This document shows positions 42,272 through 51,946 of a stretch of DNA of 64,000 nt, one piece after another. This DNA is from Spirulina subsalsa PCC 9445 (GTDB lineage: Bacteria > Cyanobacteriota > Cyanobacteriia > Cyanobacteriales > Spirulinaceae): contig NZ_JH980292.1 in NCBI RefSeq assembly GCF_000314005.1, positions 3,942,121-4,006,120 of the forward strand, read 5' to 3'. The notes beneath the pieces are model-generated. The model was not told where the DNA came from. It did no database searches and worked only from the letters and a program-made list of their open reading frames with translations. The position numbers were made by a program, and so were the translations under genes. Within the stretch, counting starts at the first letter, position 1. Every line of letters begins with the position of its first letter.

Positions 42272-43882
42272 GTGAAAAAAATGCGTTCACGTAGCGTCTC
42301 GAAGAGATCGCTCTTAACCCAGTTCATAGTAACCGTCATCCTCTGGGGTGCCGTTTCAGAAGCCGTTCTAGCATTACCCGCTAGGATTCGCCTACAACAG
42401 CCTTTTCGGGAATTAGAAGATTTTGACTACTGGGCGAACCTCTGCCGCCTCCAGAGCAAAGCAGAAGCCTTTACCGAAGCCCTAGAAGCCTGTGATGAAG
42501 CCATTTTAATTGAACCCAAAGACCCAGATATCTGGTCGGACCGGAGTTATGTTTTACTCCGTCTCAACCGTTACGCTGAAGGGGTGGCCTCGGCAGAAAA
42601 TGCGATTCGGTTTCGGGGGAACTATTCCGAAGCCCAGACCTGGCGCTGTCTAGGGTTTTCCGGGTTAAACCGGGAGGAGGAAGCCCTAGACGCTTGTGAG
42701 GCCGCCCTGTTAGCCGATGCCCACTGGCGCAATACTAACCCCGCCGAGGCTTGGTTTTTCCGGGGTGAAAGTCTCACCCGCTTAGGCCGCCATGAGGATG
42801 CTGTGGTGTCCTATGAACGGGCGCTGGTCATTGAGCCGGAATATTCCCTCGCCCTCGCCCGTCAGTGTGAAGCCCTTTCCCAACTCCAACGCCCCCTAGA
42901 AGCCCTGACTTCTTGTGATGCTGCCCTTGCCCAGAATCAAAACTGGGGAACCCTCAACGAAAGTTTAGCTTGGGGGAATCGCGCCCTTGCCTTTGACCAA
43001 CTCCAAGGGGATGTACAGGCGATCGCATCCCTAGACCAAGCCCTTAAACAAAGTCCCCGTAATCCCATGCTCTGGGCGCAACAGGGAATGTTATTGGCCC
43101 AGCAAAAAAACTACCCCGAAGCCCTCCTCTCCTTTACCCAGGCCGTTAATATTAAACCGGACTACACCCTAGCCCTCGTTAAACAATGTACCGCCCTCAA
43201 TAAATTACAACGCTATGAAGCCGCCCTTACAGCTTGTGAACAGGCCTTGGCGGGGGATGGCAGTTGGGATAAATTGGGGGTAGCCGAAGCTTGGGATCAA
43301 CTGACCATCACGTTGACACAACTGGGACGTTATGAAGATGCGATCGCCACAGCCAACCGCGCTGTCGGATTCCAGCCCGACTTTGCCGAAGCGTGGAACA
43401 ATCGCGGCGTTCCCTACTGGTACCTCGGACGCTACAACGAGAGTCTCGCCTCCTACGACCGCGCCATAGCCCTCAATCCCCGTTATGTCCAAGCTTGGAT
43501 CAATCGCGGCCGCGTTTTCCTCTCCCTGCAACGCTACAATGAGGCCTTGATTGCCTATGACCAAGCCTTGAGCATTGACCCCCAGAGTGATGTGGCTTGG
43601 GCAAATCGGAGCGTTATCCTCTGGCACCTGAGAGATTATAGTGGAGCCATTCGCGCCGCCGATCAAGCCCTAGCGCTCAATCCCCGCTCAACCCTCGCCT
43701 GGTTTGCCAAAGGGGAAGCCCTCGCCGCCCTCAGACGCTACGAGGCCGCCCTAGTTGCCTATCGGGAGGCACTAGCCATTAGTCCAGAGCGGGCTGATTT
43801 ACAAGCGGCCGTTGAGCGGGTTTTATTACAGTTAACGCCTCCAGAACAAGACCTGCCCTTTGATCAGACACTCGGGGATTAG
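42272..43882 (+). CDS. Exported TPR protein
   Basis: 536 residues from the GTG at 42272, preceded by GGAGGAG with good spacing; an upstream GTG at 42260 is possible. A signal peptide or anchor is at about residues 14-32 (SLLTQFIVTVILWGAVSEAVLALP). The rest is about ten TPR units (for example AEAWNNRGVPYWYLGRYNESLASYDRAIALNPRYVQAWINRGRVFL). The basic stretch RSRSVSKR before the hydrophobic part is encoded by CGTTCACGTAGCGTCTCG, which resembles a short dispersed repeat. It is probably a protein-binding scaffold in the periplasm. Confidence 0.85.
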   Translation: MKKMRSRSVSKRSLLTQFIVTVILWGAVSEAVLALPARIRLQQPFRELEDFDYWANLCRLQSKAEAFTEALEACDEAILIEPKDPDIWSDRSYVLLRLNRYAEGVASAENAIRFRGNYSEAQTWRCLGFSGLNREEEALDACEAALLADAHWRNTNPAEAWFFRGESLTRLGRHEDAVVSYERALVIEPEYSLALARQCEALSQLQRPLEALTSCDAALAQNQNWGTLNESLAWGNRALAFDQLQGDVQAIASLDQALKQSPRNPMLWAQQGMLLAQQKNYPEALLSFTQAVNIKPDYTLALVKQCTALNKLQRYEAALTACEQALAGDGSWDKLGVAEAWDQLTITLTQLGRYEDAIATANRAVGFQPDFAEAWNNRGVPYWYLGRYNESLASYDRAIALNPRYVQAWINRGRVFLSLQRYNEALIAYDQALSIDPQSDVAWANRSVILWHLRDYSGAIRAADQALALNPRSTLAWFAKGEALAALRRYEAALVAYREALAISPERADLQAAVERVLLQLTPPEQDLPFDQTLGD

Positions 43883-43939
43883 GCGAGAGAGAACAGAGGA
43901 AAATTCTCTCCCTCCCTGCCCCCTCTATGGCTCAACTGG

Positions 43940-44563
43940 ATGAACCACAAAGACACAAAGAACACTAAGATTTCCCTTAAGGAGACTCCCTTGATTGCCC
44001 TAAACCTAGGACCCACCGTTCAACTGACGGATCAAGTCTTTGCCCAACTTTGTCAGCAAAACCCCGACCTGCGCCTAGAACGGACTGTCCAAGGAGAATT
44101 GATTGCTATGTCCCCTGCCGGAAGTGCAACTGGAGCCCGTAATGCGGATCTGCTGGGTCAACTCTGGCAGTGGAACCAACAAACGAGGCTCGGTGTGGCT
44201 TTCGACTCCTCCGCCGGTTTCACCCTGCCCAACGGGGCGATCCGCTCTCCTGATGCGGCTTGGATTGAGCGATCGCGCTGGGAACGCCTCTCCCCAGAGC
44301 AACAGCGCCAATTTGCCCCCCTCTGTCCCGATTTTGTCCTAGAACTCAAATCCCCTAGTGATGAGTTATCGACGCTTCAAGCCAAACTAGAAGAATATCG
44401 GGACAATGGCGCACAATTGGGCTGGTTAATTGATCCTGATGCGGGGCGAGTCTACTGTTACCGTCCCGGACAACCCATGGAATTGTGGGAGCGTCCTGAC
44501 ACCCTCTCCGGCGATCCCATCCTTCCCAACTTGGTGATGGACTTCACAGCGATCTGGGGTTAG
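43940..44563 (+). CDS. Uma2 family (DUF820) putative restriction-like endonuclease
   Basis: A 207-residue protein. The PD-(D/E)XK fold signature of the family is visible: SPDAAWIERSRW and FVLELKSPSDELSTLQAKLEEYRDNGAQLGWLIDPDAGRVYCY. The catalytic set would be the Asp in SPDAAW and E-x-K in LELKS. Uma2 proteins are very numerous in cyanobacteria, often near mobile DNA, and their role is unsettled. The first 12 residues (MNHKDTKNTKI) look repeat-derived (AACCACAAAGACACAAAG), so the true start may be a later codon. Confidence 0.85.
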   Translation: MNHKDTKNTKISLKETPLIALNLGPTVQLTDQVFAQLCQQNPDLRLERTVQGELIAMSPAGSATGARNADLLGQLWQWNQQTRLGVAFDSSAGFTLPNGAIRSPDAAWIERSRWERLSPEQQRQFAPLCPDFVLELKSPSDELSTLQAKLEEYRDNGAQLGWLIDPDAGRVYCYRPGQPMELWERPDTLSGDPILPNLVMDFTAIWG

Positions 44564-44605
44564 GGAACAGGGAACAGGGAACGGGGAACGGGGGAATGGG
44601 GAATA

Positions 44606-44743
44606 GGGAGTCGGGAATGGGGAATAGGGAATCGGGAGTCGGGAGTCGGGAGTCGGGAATCGGGAGTCGGGAGTCGGGAGTCGGGAGTCGGGAGTCGGGA
44701 GTCGGGAGTCGGGAGTCGGGAGTCGGGAGTCGGGAATCGGGAG
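44606..44743. repeat. Long heptamer tract (GGGAGTC)n
   Basis: About 18 heptamers, GGGAGTC with GGGAATC/GGGAATG, between the convergent Uma2 and MlaD genes. Confidence 0.92.
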
Positions 44744-44809
44744 ATTGCTGCTCCCCTGCTCCCCTGCTCCCCCTCTCCCCGACTCTCGGAGTTGTTCAGC
44801 CAGCCCTTC

Positions 44810-46213
44810 CTAGGGGTTAACCCGTCGTCCTTGAATCACCGGACCAGCTGGGAGGGGTCTAGGAGCGTCAGGAGAAGGCTCGGCTGAGGGAGTGGGGCGG
44901 GAGAGGCGAGGGGCGACTAAGGTAGGTTCTGAGGGGCTAGAAGACTGGGCAGAGGGCGATTCTGGAGCGGTCATCAATTGGGCTTGCTCTAAAGCCTGCT
45001 GAACAGGTTCTAATTCTTGGGCAGTACGGATTTGTTGCTCTAACTGTTCCGTCGAAGACACCAAACCACTCAAGCCATTAACCAACCGTAACAAATTCTG
45101 ACGAAACTCAGGATTACCCGTTAACTCGTCCAAATCAGAGGTAATTTTTTGAGCATTTTCAAAAGTAGCCCGGGCTGAATCTAAGGTGCGTTGCAGTGCA
45201 AGGATATTCGCCGGATCATTAAACGCCTGGGTCATATCCCGCAAATTAGCCGAAGCTTCCGCCGAATTCGCCGTTAACTGCTCCAAATTTTGCACCAGTT
45301 CTTCAATCTGCACATTATCGAAACGCCCTTGAACCGTGGCCACTGTGCTATTCAATGTTCCGGCCAACTCACTGAGGCGATCGCTCGTTCGGCTAATACT
45401 ACTCAACGTTTGCGAGACACTCGCCCGATTTTCCACCACCGCCCCATTGAGACTATCCACTAAACGATTGAGTTGAACCGCCGTTAATTGATACTCCCGC
45501 ATCGTCCGGTTCACCTGTTCCGTCGTAGACTCAGCCACATTAGCCACACTCTGGGCAGCCCCGGAAAACCCCCGGATTTCCCCCCGCACCGCCCGAGACA
45601 GCAACGTTAACTCAGTCCCCAACTTAGCCACCTCTTCCGCCGCTTTACTGGCATTCGCTGTTAACTCCGTCACATTGCCCAAAAGTTCAGGATTGGTCAA
45701 ACTATCGCCAATTTGTATCATACTGCGCATGGCATCATCCAAACTAACCCCAATCACCCCTTCCATCTCGTCATCATGACAAATAATCAGCGCCGCATTG
45801 CAACGACGACTTAAGGGTTTTTCCAACTCCTCCGCATTAACCAAAACGGATCGAGGGGAAATATCAATAATGGTTTCACTAATTAAGCCCGATTGATTGG
45901 CTTCAATTAACACATCCTTGGGAATGCGTAAATCCGTGGGCGTAATTTCCAGCGTGACCGCAATCCCGTTAGTCGTTGGCACAATCCTAGTAATACTGCC
46001 CACTTTCACCCCCCGATAACGCACCGCCCCCCCAATATTCATGCCATTGGAATTATCAAAACGCACATTCACCCGGTAGCTATCTTGACCAATGGTGAGA
46101 CGACGCAACCATAGGGAAAACCCCCCAAAGGCAATTAAACCCATTAGGATAAACAATCCCAAAGCCCCTTCCCGCATCAGTCGGGTGGGTGCGATGTTTC
46201 GGATGAATCTCAT
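44810..46213 (-). CDS. MlaD-type MCE-domain lipid-binding protein
   Basis: A 467-residue protein. An N-terminal membrane helix (about residues 15-36) is followed by the MCE domain (YRVNVRFDNSNGMNIGGAVRYRGVKVGSITRIV). A long helical or coiled region with repeated SxxT/N patterns spans 165-400, and the C-terminus is Pro-rich. MCE proteins form a channel that carries phospholipids between membranes with an ABC transporter. The ATPase partner gene lies immediately upstream (22 bp), and the permease MlaE is not in the window. Confidence 0.88.
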   Translation of the reverse strand: MRFIRNIAPTRLMREGALGLFILMGLIAFGGFSLWLRRLTIGQDSYRVNVRFDNSNGMNIGGAVRYRGVKVGSITRIVPTTNGIAVTLEITPTDLRIPKDVLIEANQSGLISETIIDISPRSVLVNAEELEKPLSRRCNAALIICHDDEMEGVIGVSLDDAMRSMIQIGDSLTNPELLGNVTELTANASKAAEEVAKLGTELTLLSRAVRGEIRGFSGAAQSVANVAESTTEQVNRTMREYQLTAVQLNRLVDSLNGAVVENRASVSQTLSSISRTSDRLSELAGTLNSTVATVQGRFDNVQIEELVQNLEQLTANSAEASANLRDMTQAFNDPANILALQRTLDSARATFENAQKITSDLDELTGNPEFRQNLLRLVNGLSGLVSSTEQLEQQIRTAQELEPVQQALEQAQLMTAPESPSAQSSSPSEPTLVAPRLSRPTPSAEPSPDAPRPLPAGPVIQGRRVNP

Positions 46214-46234
46214 AAAACCTCCTGCACAGCCTAA

Positions 46235-47023
46235 TTAGTTGATAACACGGATGGGGCCTTGGGTACTGGCGCTAAAAAATTGGCGAACCAGGGGATTATC
46301 GGTCTGGTCGATGTCTTCCACTCGTCCTTGCCACTGCACCTTTCCACCATACAAAAACACCACCCGATCAGCAGTGCGGCGAATGGTACTTTCTTGGTGT
46401 GTCACCATGACGTAACTCCCACATTGTTCATCCACACACTGAAGTTGACGCACCAAATCTTCAATCACGGTTGAGGCAATGGGATCTAAGCCTGCCGTGG
46501 GTTCATCATAAAGGATAATTTCCGGATTTGTGGTGGGATCGGCTGGATTAGACATAATCGCCCGGGCAAAACTAACCCGTTTGCGCATCCCCCCGGATAA
46601 TTGGGCTGGATAACGATCGGCAATACCTTCTAATCCCACGGTTTTCAGTTTTTCTTCCACCAGATGGCGGATGGTCTGGCGGCTTAAATTAGAATGTTGC
46701 AACAAACTGAACCCCACATTTTCCTCAACGGTCAGCGAATCAAACAGGGCGGCCTGTTGGAAGACCATACTAATGGTAATGGGATCGTTGCCGTCTTCGG
46801 CTAACCCTTCCCGACGTTGCCCTTTGATATAGACTTCTCCAGCGTCGGGGGCTAACAATCCGGCAATGATCCGTAAAATGGTTGATTTGCCTGTACCCGA
46901 TGGGCCAATAATCACGAGGGCTTCCCCATGATAGATGGAAAGGTCTACGGCATCTAAGATCAAGGCCTGACCAAAGGCTTTACTGACCTGTTTGAGTTCA
47001 ATTAAGGGTGCTACATCAGTCAT
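46235..47023 (-). CDS. MlaF-type ABC transporter ATPase
   Basis: A 262-residue ABC ATPase with Walker A GPSGTGKST, the signature LSGGMRKRVSFA (the GGMRKR variant is usual for MlaF) and Walker B IILYDEPTAGLDP, then MVTHQ. It powers lipid transport across the cell envelope with the MCE protein encoded next (22 bp downstream). The start codon ATG at 47023 is followed directly by MTDVAPLIELKQVSKAFG. Confidence 0.92.
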   Translation of the reverse strand: MTDVAPLIELKQVSKAFGQALILDAVDLSIYHGEALVIIGPSGTGKSTILRIIAGLLAPDAGEVYIKGQRREGLAEDGNDPITISMVFQQAALFDSLTVEENVGFSLLQHSNLSRQTIRHLVEEKLKTVGLEGIADRYPAQLSGGMRKRVSFARAIMSNPADPTTNPEIILYDEPTAGLDPIASTVIEDLVRQLQCVDEQCGSYVMVTHQESTIRRTADRVVFLYGGKVQWQGRVEDIDQTDNPLVRQFFSASTQGPIRVIN

Positions 47024-47143
47024 TGACAGGGCGAGGAATCGGTGTCGTGAGGGAAGGGGGGATCAAAGTTCTCCAGACCCTATGCTACTTGATCGACTTG
47101 GATCTTGACTACAGGGGAGCAGGGGAGCAGGGGAGAGGCAATT

Positions 47144-47292
47144 TCCCGATTCCCGACTCCCGACTCCCGACTCCCGACTCCCGACTCCCGACTCCCGACT
47201 CCCGATTCCCGATTCCCGATTCCCGACTCCCGACTCCCGATTCCCGATTCCCGATTCCCGACTCCCGATTCCCGACTCCCGACTCCCGATTC
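47144..47292. repeat. Long heptamer tract (GACTCCC/GATTCCC)n
   Basis: About 21 heptamers on the complementary sense to the tracts at 18.5 and 44.6 kb. It contains TTCCCGACTCCCGATT at 47255-47270, identical to part of CRISPR spacer 23. Confidence 0.92.
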
Positions 47293-47310
47293 TCTGTTCC
47301 CTAGCCCTAA

Positions 47311-48984
47311 TTAACGATTAATCGGTTCTCGTTTAAACCAATAGAGGAGGGGCAAAAAAATGTAGTGACTTAGACCTAATGCTAAACCAATAGACATTCC
47401 GATTAAAGCAAAAAAGGCGACGGTTTGAATGAGGTCTGAGAATTGGAGAATTTTGATAAAGAATTCAATTTGATTGAGATGGGTTAGACTGCCAAAAATG
47501 CCCCCAGTGGCTAAAAGAATGACGCTTAAATGTAACCAGTGGTGACTGGGTAAACCGAGGCTGAGGGTAAGGATGGTGACGGAAACACCGATTAAGCTCA
47601 GGAAACGGTAGAGGTCAGAAATCATAAGGGACTGATAGAGAATCCAAGCGAGGGCATAGCCTACAAATCCGGCGATCGCACAAAACAAAGCATATCCCCG
47701 TTGTCCGAAGCGGCCGGCCTTGGCTAATCCCCATCCTGTCCCTAATCCGGCGATCGCACAAACCAAAATCCCGGCCTCAACTTCTAACTCTAATCCCTGC
47801 AAACGGCCTAAGAATTCGTCGTTAATCTGATACAGCAGCCAATCCCGCCAACTGGGAAACTGGAGAATCATAAAGCCCACAGCAGAGCCAAAAACCGCCC
47901 CAATCCCCCCAGACACCATTTCCGTTAAAGTGTTTAAACTTGCCCGCCCCAGATATTGTAAAAACTCCCAACTCCAATGACCCATCTGGCTAAGGGTATC
48001 CTGTCCCCATTGTAAGCCCCACACTAGGTTATTCTGGGCTGATTCAAACCAACGGGCGATCGCCTCACTCCGGGCTTGTTGTTTCACCTGGGACAATTTC
48101 CCCCAGCGTTTTTTCACCCGTCGCACATTTTGCGGGCGTAATTTGGGGTCTAACCGCACCATATCATCCAATAAATCAGCAAAAGCCGGGGAAACTTGGG
48201 TAAAAGGTCGCCAATTCAACTCCCCTGTATTAATATCCTCCATATCCGTCGGATATTTCCCCGTTAATAAATGGATCATCGTCCGTCCCAAAGCATAAAT
48301 ATCCGCCGTCGGTTCCACCCCACCCCCAATCACCTGTTCTGGGGGACTATACCCCGAGGAAAATAAACGAGTGGAACTCGGGGAGGAGTCGATTTGTTTA
48401 GCCCCCCCAAAGTCAATTAACACCAAAGGAATTCCCCCACCAATCCCACTCCCGGCCGTTTGTAACATTAAGTTAGACGGTTTAATATCCCGGTGAACAA
48501 TGTGGCGTTTGTGGAGTTCTTCCAAAATAGACAGCGCTTGTCCTAACCAGTGATAAACCAAGGTTTCAGGACAACCTCCGGGATAATATTCTTGGAGAAA
48601 CTCCTCTAAATTTTTCCCGGTGATTTTTTCCATCACCAAGCAGTAAATCCCCCGCTTCGGGGTGCGGATTTCAAAAAAACTGTTGTGGGTTTCTACTAAA
48701 GGAACCCCCGGATGTCGTAGAGTGCGTAAAACTAAGGCTTCTTGAGCAAATAACTGTAGAGCTTTGTCCGAAATAACTGTTAAGACCTTTAAGACTTTTT
48801 CCTCTTGTTGTTCGAGATCCCAAACGGTATAAATTGCCGCAAATCCGCCCGCTCCCAAACGTTCTAAGGGGATATAACGGTTTTGTAAACATAAAGATGT
48901 GCCGCAACGCTGACAAAATTTGTGATGTTGAGGTTGAGGATAAGGGGCAGGACAATCTGGGTTAATACAGTGAATAAACGACAT
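47311..48984 (-). CDS. Serine/threonine protein kinase with zinc ribbon and membrane helices
   Basis: 557 residues. An N-terminal zinc ribbon uses Cys6, Cys11, Cys24 and Cys27. The kinase domain has a glycine loop GAGGFAAIY (44-52), Lys66, catalytic loop HRDIKPSN (164-171) and DFGG (191-194), all intact, so it should be active. After about residue 300 come four to six hydrophobic helices (350-545), placing the kinase at the membrane. This is the cyanobacterial zinc-ribbon kinase architecture. Targets are unknown. Confidence 0.9.
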   Translation of the reverse strand: MSFIHCINPDCPAPYPQPQHHKFCQRCGTSLCLQNRYIPLERLGAGGFAAIYTVWDLEQQEEKVLKVLTVISDKALQLFAQEALVLRTLRHPGVPLVETHNSFFEIRTPKRGIYCLVMEKITGKNLEEFLQEYYPGGCPETLVYHWLGQALSILEELHKRHIVHRDIKPSNLMLQTAGSGIGGGIPLVLIDFGGAKQIDSSPSSTRLFSSGYSPPEQVIGGGVEPTADIYALGRTMIHLLTGKYPTDMEDINTGELNWRPFTQVSPAFADLLDDMVRLDPKLRPQNVRRVKKRWGKLSQVKQQARSEAIARWFESAQNNLVWGLQWGQDTLSQMGHWSWEFLQYLGRASLNTLTEMVSGGIGAVFGSAVGFMILQFPSWRDWLLYQINDEFLGRLQGLELEVEAGILVCAIAGLGTGWGLAKAGRFGQRGYALFCAIAGFVGYALAWILYQSLMISDLYRFLSLIGVSVTILTLSLGLPSHHWLHLSVILLATGGIFGSLTHLNQIEFFIKILQFSDLIQTVAFFALIGMSIGLALGLSHYIFLPLLYWFKREPINR

Positions 48985-49336
48985 TGCTAGTTTTCAGACT
49001 GTCCCTCATGAATAGGTAAACAGTAATCAGTAATCAGTTTCGGGGGTGGGGTAATAGGTAATAGGTGATGGGTGATGGGTGATGGGTAATAGGTAATCTT
49101 GACAAGTTAAGCTTGTGTGCATTTTGTCAAGTCCCATATATAGCGTCCAATAAATTGGACGACACTATTTATACGGTCTTCAATTTTGGACACAACCGGA
49201 TTTTCCCTCCCCCCTGTTCCCTGTTCCCTTGACTTCTAACTTGGGGTCTTAACTTGTCAAGGTTGGGTAATGGGTAATGGGTGATAGGTAATAGCCGAAA
49301 CTTTTGCCTTTTGCCTCTTCCCTATCCCCTATCCCC
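48985..49336. other. Intergenic region with tandem GGTAATA/GGTGATG repeats
   Basis: The gap between the kinase gene and the HD-like gene holds TAGGTAATAGGTGATGGGTG-type repeats on both sides of the 164-bp inverted-repeat element. No gene seen. Confidence 0.6.
49098..49261. mobile_element. Miniature inverted-repeat element of a second family (164 bp)
   Basis: CTTGACAAGTTAAG and CTTAACTTGTCAAG are perfect 14-bp inverted ends. The interior has a smaller inverted repeat (GTCCAATAAATTGGAC). No ORF and no second copy in the window. Confidence 0.65.
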
Positions 49337-50704
49337 TTAACTCGCCCGCATTAAGGCCGCTTTGCGATTATCAAACAGCTTGATCAAGCTATTGGTAATA
49401 ATTTCGACCACCATCGGATCACAAACAGCTAAGAAGGACTCCCCATCTAGCTTACCCTCAAAAAACTCCTTAGCGTGATCATGTAACTGTTGAATCCGCT
49501 CAAACCCCATAATTTTCACCATTAAGGTAGTTAAAGGCGAGTTTTTTAAATCATAGGACGATGAACTATAACGCCCTTTTTCCAATAGTTCAAAAACATC
49601 TTCTTCTAAACTATTTTTTGGGGGATAATTATTGGTAATATCGGGCAAAAAGTCTTCTAATTTTCCGATGTTTAACCCTTCCGGGTTTAACTCACCCATG
49701 ATGGTAGAAAGGGGAATATTGCGCCCAAAGCGTTGGGATAAGGCCTCCAATAGGGCAATGGTGAACAATTTACTCCCTAAATATAAACGAGCCGTTTCTA
49801 AGTTTTTCCCGGCTCTCGTGAGTAAACTTTGATAGGTTTCCTCGTTGGGTTCTCCTGCATAGTCTTGGAATACTAAATCTGGTTTGAGGAAGTTCATAAA
49901 CCCTTCCATTTTTTGCAAAGCTACCCGATATTGATTCACCGTGTAAGAGTTAGTAAACCGCAGATTATGATTAGTTTCCGGTAAGAGATCCCAAGTGCCA
50001 TCAAGGAAAATTTTCGGGTTAGGATTGGCAAAACTCCCCACATCTCGGTTGGCCATGCGTACCGCCTGACGGACGGCCTCCACTAATTCCTCTGAAGATA
50101 GCCCTAATTGAAACGACTCATTCACTGTCACGAGTCGTTCATAAAGGCGTTGGGCTGGACTCACTCCATCTTTATGGGGACGGAAGGGAATCGTGGCCTC
50201 AATGCAGGCGATGATTTGTAAAATCAGGGCAGGGGGGATGAAGGGTTCGAGAACTTTAACCGCCACTAAAGCGCTCAAAAACTCATTTTGTCCGCCAAAG
50301 GGGGATAACTGTTGACTGGGAGTAAACCCAAAAACCTCCATCACCATGTCAAACATGGAGTCGTTGCCTAGGTCTTCGCGATCGCGAATATACAAATTTT
50401 CTCGAAACTCTCGCACAAAAGGCGTGATGTAAAACGTGAGGTTAAAATGAACACTTTGATCCACCTGCACATACACCAGATCATGGAACAAAGCCGCCAG
50501 CACCTCAATTGGGTTGTCTGACCCCCCCACCTCAAATATATGATCTGGGGTATGGAAAGAACGCCAGCGTCCAGTCATGGCCTGAACAATCAACTCGGCG
50601 ATCTTGGAAAGGTCCCGTTCCGTCGTGTTGATGTTAAGCTGGCGAGTTGCCCAGATTAGCTTATCTAAGCAGCGTTGGTGATCCCGTTCAAAATCAAAGT
50701 TCAT
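49337..50704 (-). CDS. HD-domain-like predicted metal-dependent phosphohydrolase
   Basis: 455 residues from the ATG at 50704 (MNFDFERDHQR). The N-terminal region shows an HD-like arrangement: SFHTPDHIFEV (His) and LAALFHDLVYVQVD (His-Asp). The rest is helical with no second recognised domain. HD enzymes hydrolyse phosphomonoesters or diesters with metal; the substrate is not predictable. The longer frame to 50770 is rejected because its residues are basic and unlike the family start. Its 3' end runs close to repeats of the CCCTATCCCC type. Confidence 0.72.
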   Translation of the reverse strand: MNFDFERDHQRCLDKLIWATRQLNINTTERDLSKIAELIVQAMTGRWRSFHTPDHIFEVGGSDNPIEVLAALFHDLVYVQVDQSVHFNLTFYITPFVREFRENLYIRDREDLGNDSMFDMVMEVFGFTPSQQLSPFGGQNEFLSALVAVKVLEPFIPPALILQIIACIEATIPFRPHKDGVSPAQRLYERLVTVNESFQLGLSSEELVEAVRQAVRMANRDVGSFANPNPKIFLDGTWDLLPETNHNLRFTNSYTVNQYRVALQKMEGFMNFLKPDLVFQDYAGEPNEETYQSLLTRAGKNLETARLYLGSKLFTIALLEALSQRFGRNIPLSTIMGELNPEGLNIGKLEDFLPDITNNYPPKNSLEEDVFELLEKGRYSSSSYDLKNSPLTTLMVKIMGFERIQQLHDHAKEFFEGKLDGESFLAVCDPMVVEIITNSLIKLFDNRKAALMRAS

Positions 50705-50877
50705 CCAGCCTTCTGCACCTCTAGTTGACTTATTTGTTATTTTAACGAGGTCTGTCGAGAGGGGAACCAAATTTTAGAATTTGGTAAGCGAAGTAAGTAG
50801 TTATACGGACGGTTCTCCTCCGCTTCTCGAAAAACCGTGATAGCTTAAGAGAAATTTTACAGGCAAATATCAGTTCG

Positions 50878-51846
50878 ATGTCTACTGTTAGTTTAATTCA
50901 AGGGAAATCTTACGATCTCGCTGTTCTTCGTCAGTCTCTGGAGGAATTGCTAGCGCCTTGGGGAGGGATGGGGGCTTTTGTGAAAAAGGGCGATCGCGTC
51001 CTCCTCAAACCCAATCTCCTCACAGGCAGTCAACCCCAACGGGAATGTATCACCCGCCCCGAAATCGTGTTCTGTGTGGCGCAATTAGTCCAAGAAGCGG
51101 GGGGAAAACCCTTTTTGGGTGATAGTCCCGCTTTTGGCAGTGCTAAGGGTGTGGCGGCGAATAATGGCTATTTACCCTATTTGGAACAACTCAATATTCC
51201 TATTGTGGAATTTCACGGCCAACGCTGCACCATTGAGAATGAAAGTTTCTCCCATTTGCGTCTGTCCAAAGAAGCCTTAGAGGCCGATGTAGTGATTAAT
51301 TTGCCTAAAGTAAAATCCCATGTTCAACTCACGTTGACCTTGGGGGTGAAAAATCTTTTCGGTTGTGTGCCGGGGAAAATGAAAGCGTGGTGGCACATGG
51401 AAGCGGGGAAGGATGCCAACCGCTTTGGGGAAATGCTCGTCGAAACTGCCCGGGCAATCCAACCCCAGTTAACGATTATGGATGGGATTATCGGCCATGA
51501 AGGAAACGGCCCCAGTGGCGGAGATCCGCGCTTTCTGGGCATTTTAGGGGCATCCGATGATGTTTTTGCCCTTGACCGCGCTTGGGTGGCGTTATTACAG
51601 GCGGATCCTCAACAGATCCCTACGGTGGCGGCCTCCCAACGGTTAGGGGTTTGTCCGGATCTCTCGGAGATTGAGTTTCCTCTCCTACAACCGGGGGATC
51701 TGCTGGTGCAGGATTGGAAGTTCCCCCAAAACCTTGTTCCGATTGATTTTGGTCTGCCTCGTGTCGTGCGTTCTACCTTTAAGCATCTCTATATCCGCTT
51801 GACGGAAACTGTGCGATTTAAAGGATTACGCGGGGAAAAGGTTTGA
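50878..51846 (+). CDS. DUF362 domain-containing protein
   Basis: A 322-residue protein with the DUF362 features VLLKPNLLTG, GDSPAFGS, ADVVINLPKVKSHVQLTLTLGVKNLFG and IMDGIIGHEGNGPSGGDPR. Some family members are fused to ferredoxin domains; this one is not. Function unknown, possibly redox related. It lies 174 bp upstream of a divergent gene start and 100 bp before uraD. Confidence 0.9.
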   Translation: MSTVSLIQGKSYDLAVLRQSLEELLAPWGGMGAFVKKGDRVLLKPNLLTGSQPQRECITRPEIVFCVAQLVQEAGGKPFLGDSPAFGSAKGVAANNGYLPYLEQLNIPIVEFHGQRCTIENESFSHLRLSKEALEADVVINLPKVKSHVQLTLTLGVKNLFGCVPGKMKAWWHMEAGKDANRFGEMLVETARAIQPQLTIMDGIIGHEGNGPSGGDPRFLGILGASDDVFALDRAWVALLQADPQQIPTVAASQRLGVCPDLSEIEFPLLQPGDLLVQDWKFPQNLVPIDFGLPRVVRSTFKHLYIRLTETVRFKGLRGEKV

Positions 51847-51869
51847 TTGTAGGCAGTAGGGGAGGGGGA

Positions 51870-51917
51870 GCAGGGGAGCAGGGGAGAGGCAATCTCCCGA
51901 CTCCCGATTCCCGACTC
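51870..51917. repeat. GGGGAGCA and GACTCCC repeats
   Basis: Short tandem repeats in the 100-bp gap between DUF362 and uraD, immediately before the uraD ribosome-binding site. Confidence 0.7.
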
Positions 51918-51946
51918 TTTCTAAACTCTAATCAGGAGGAATTAAG

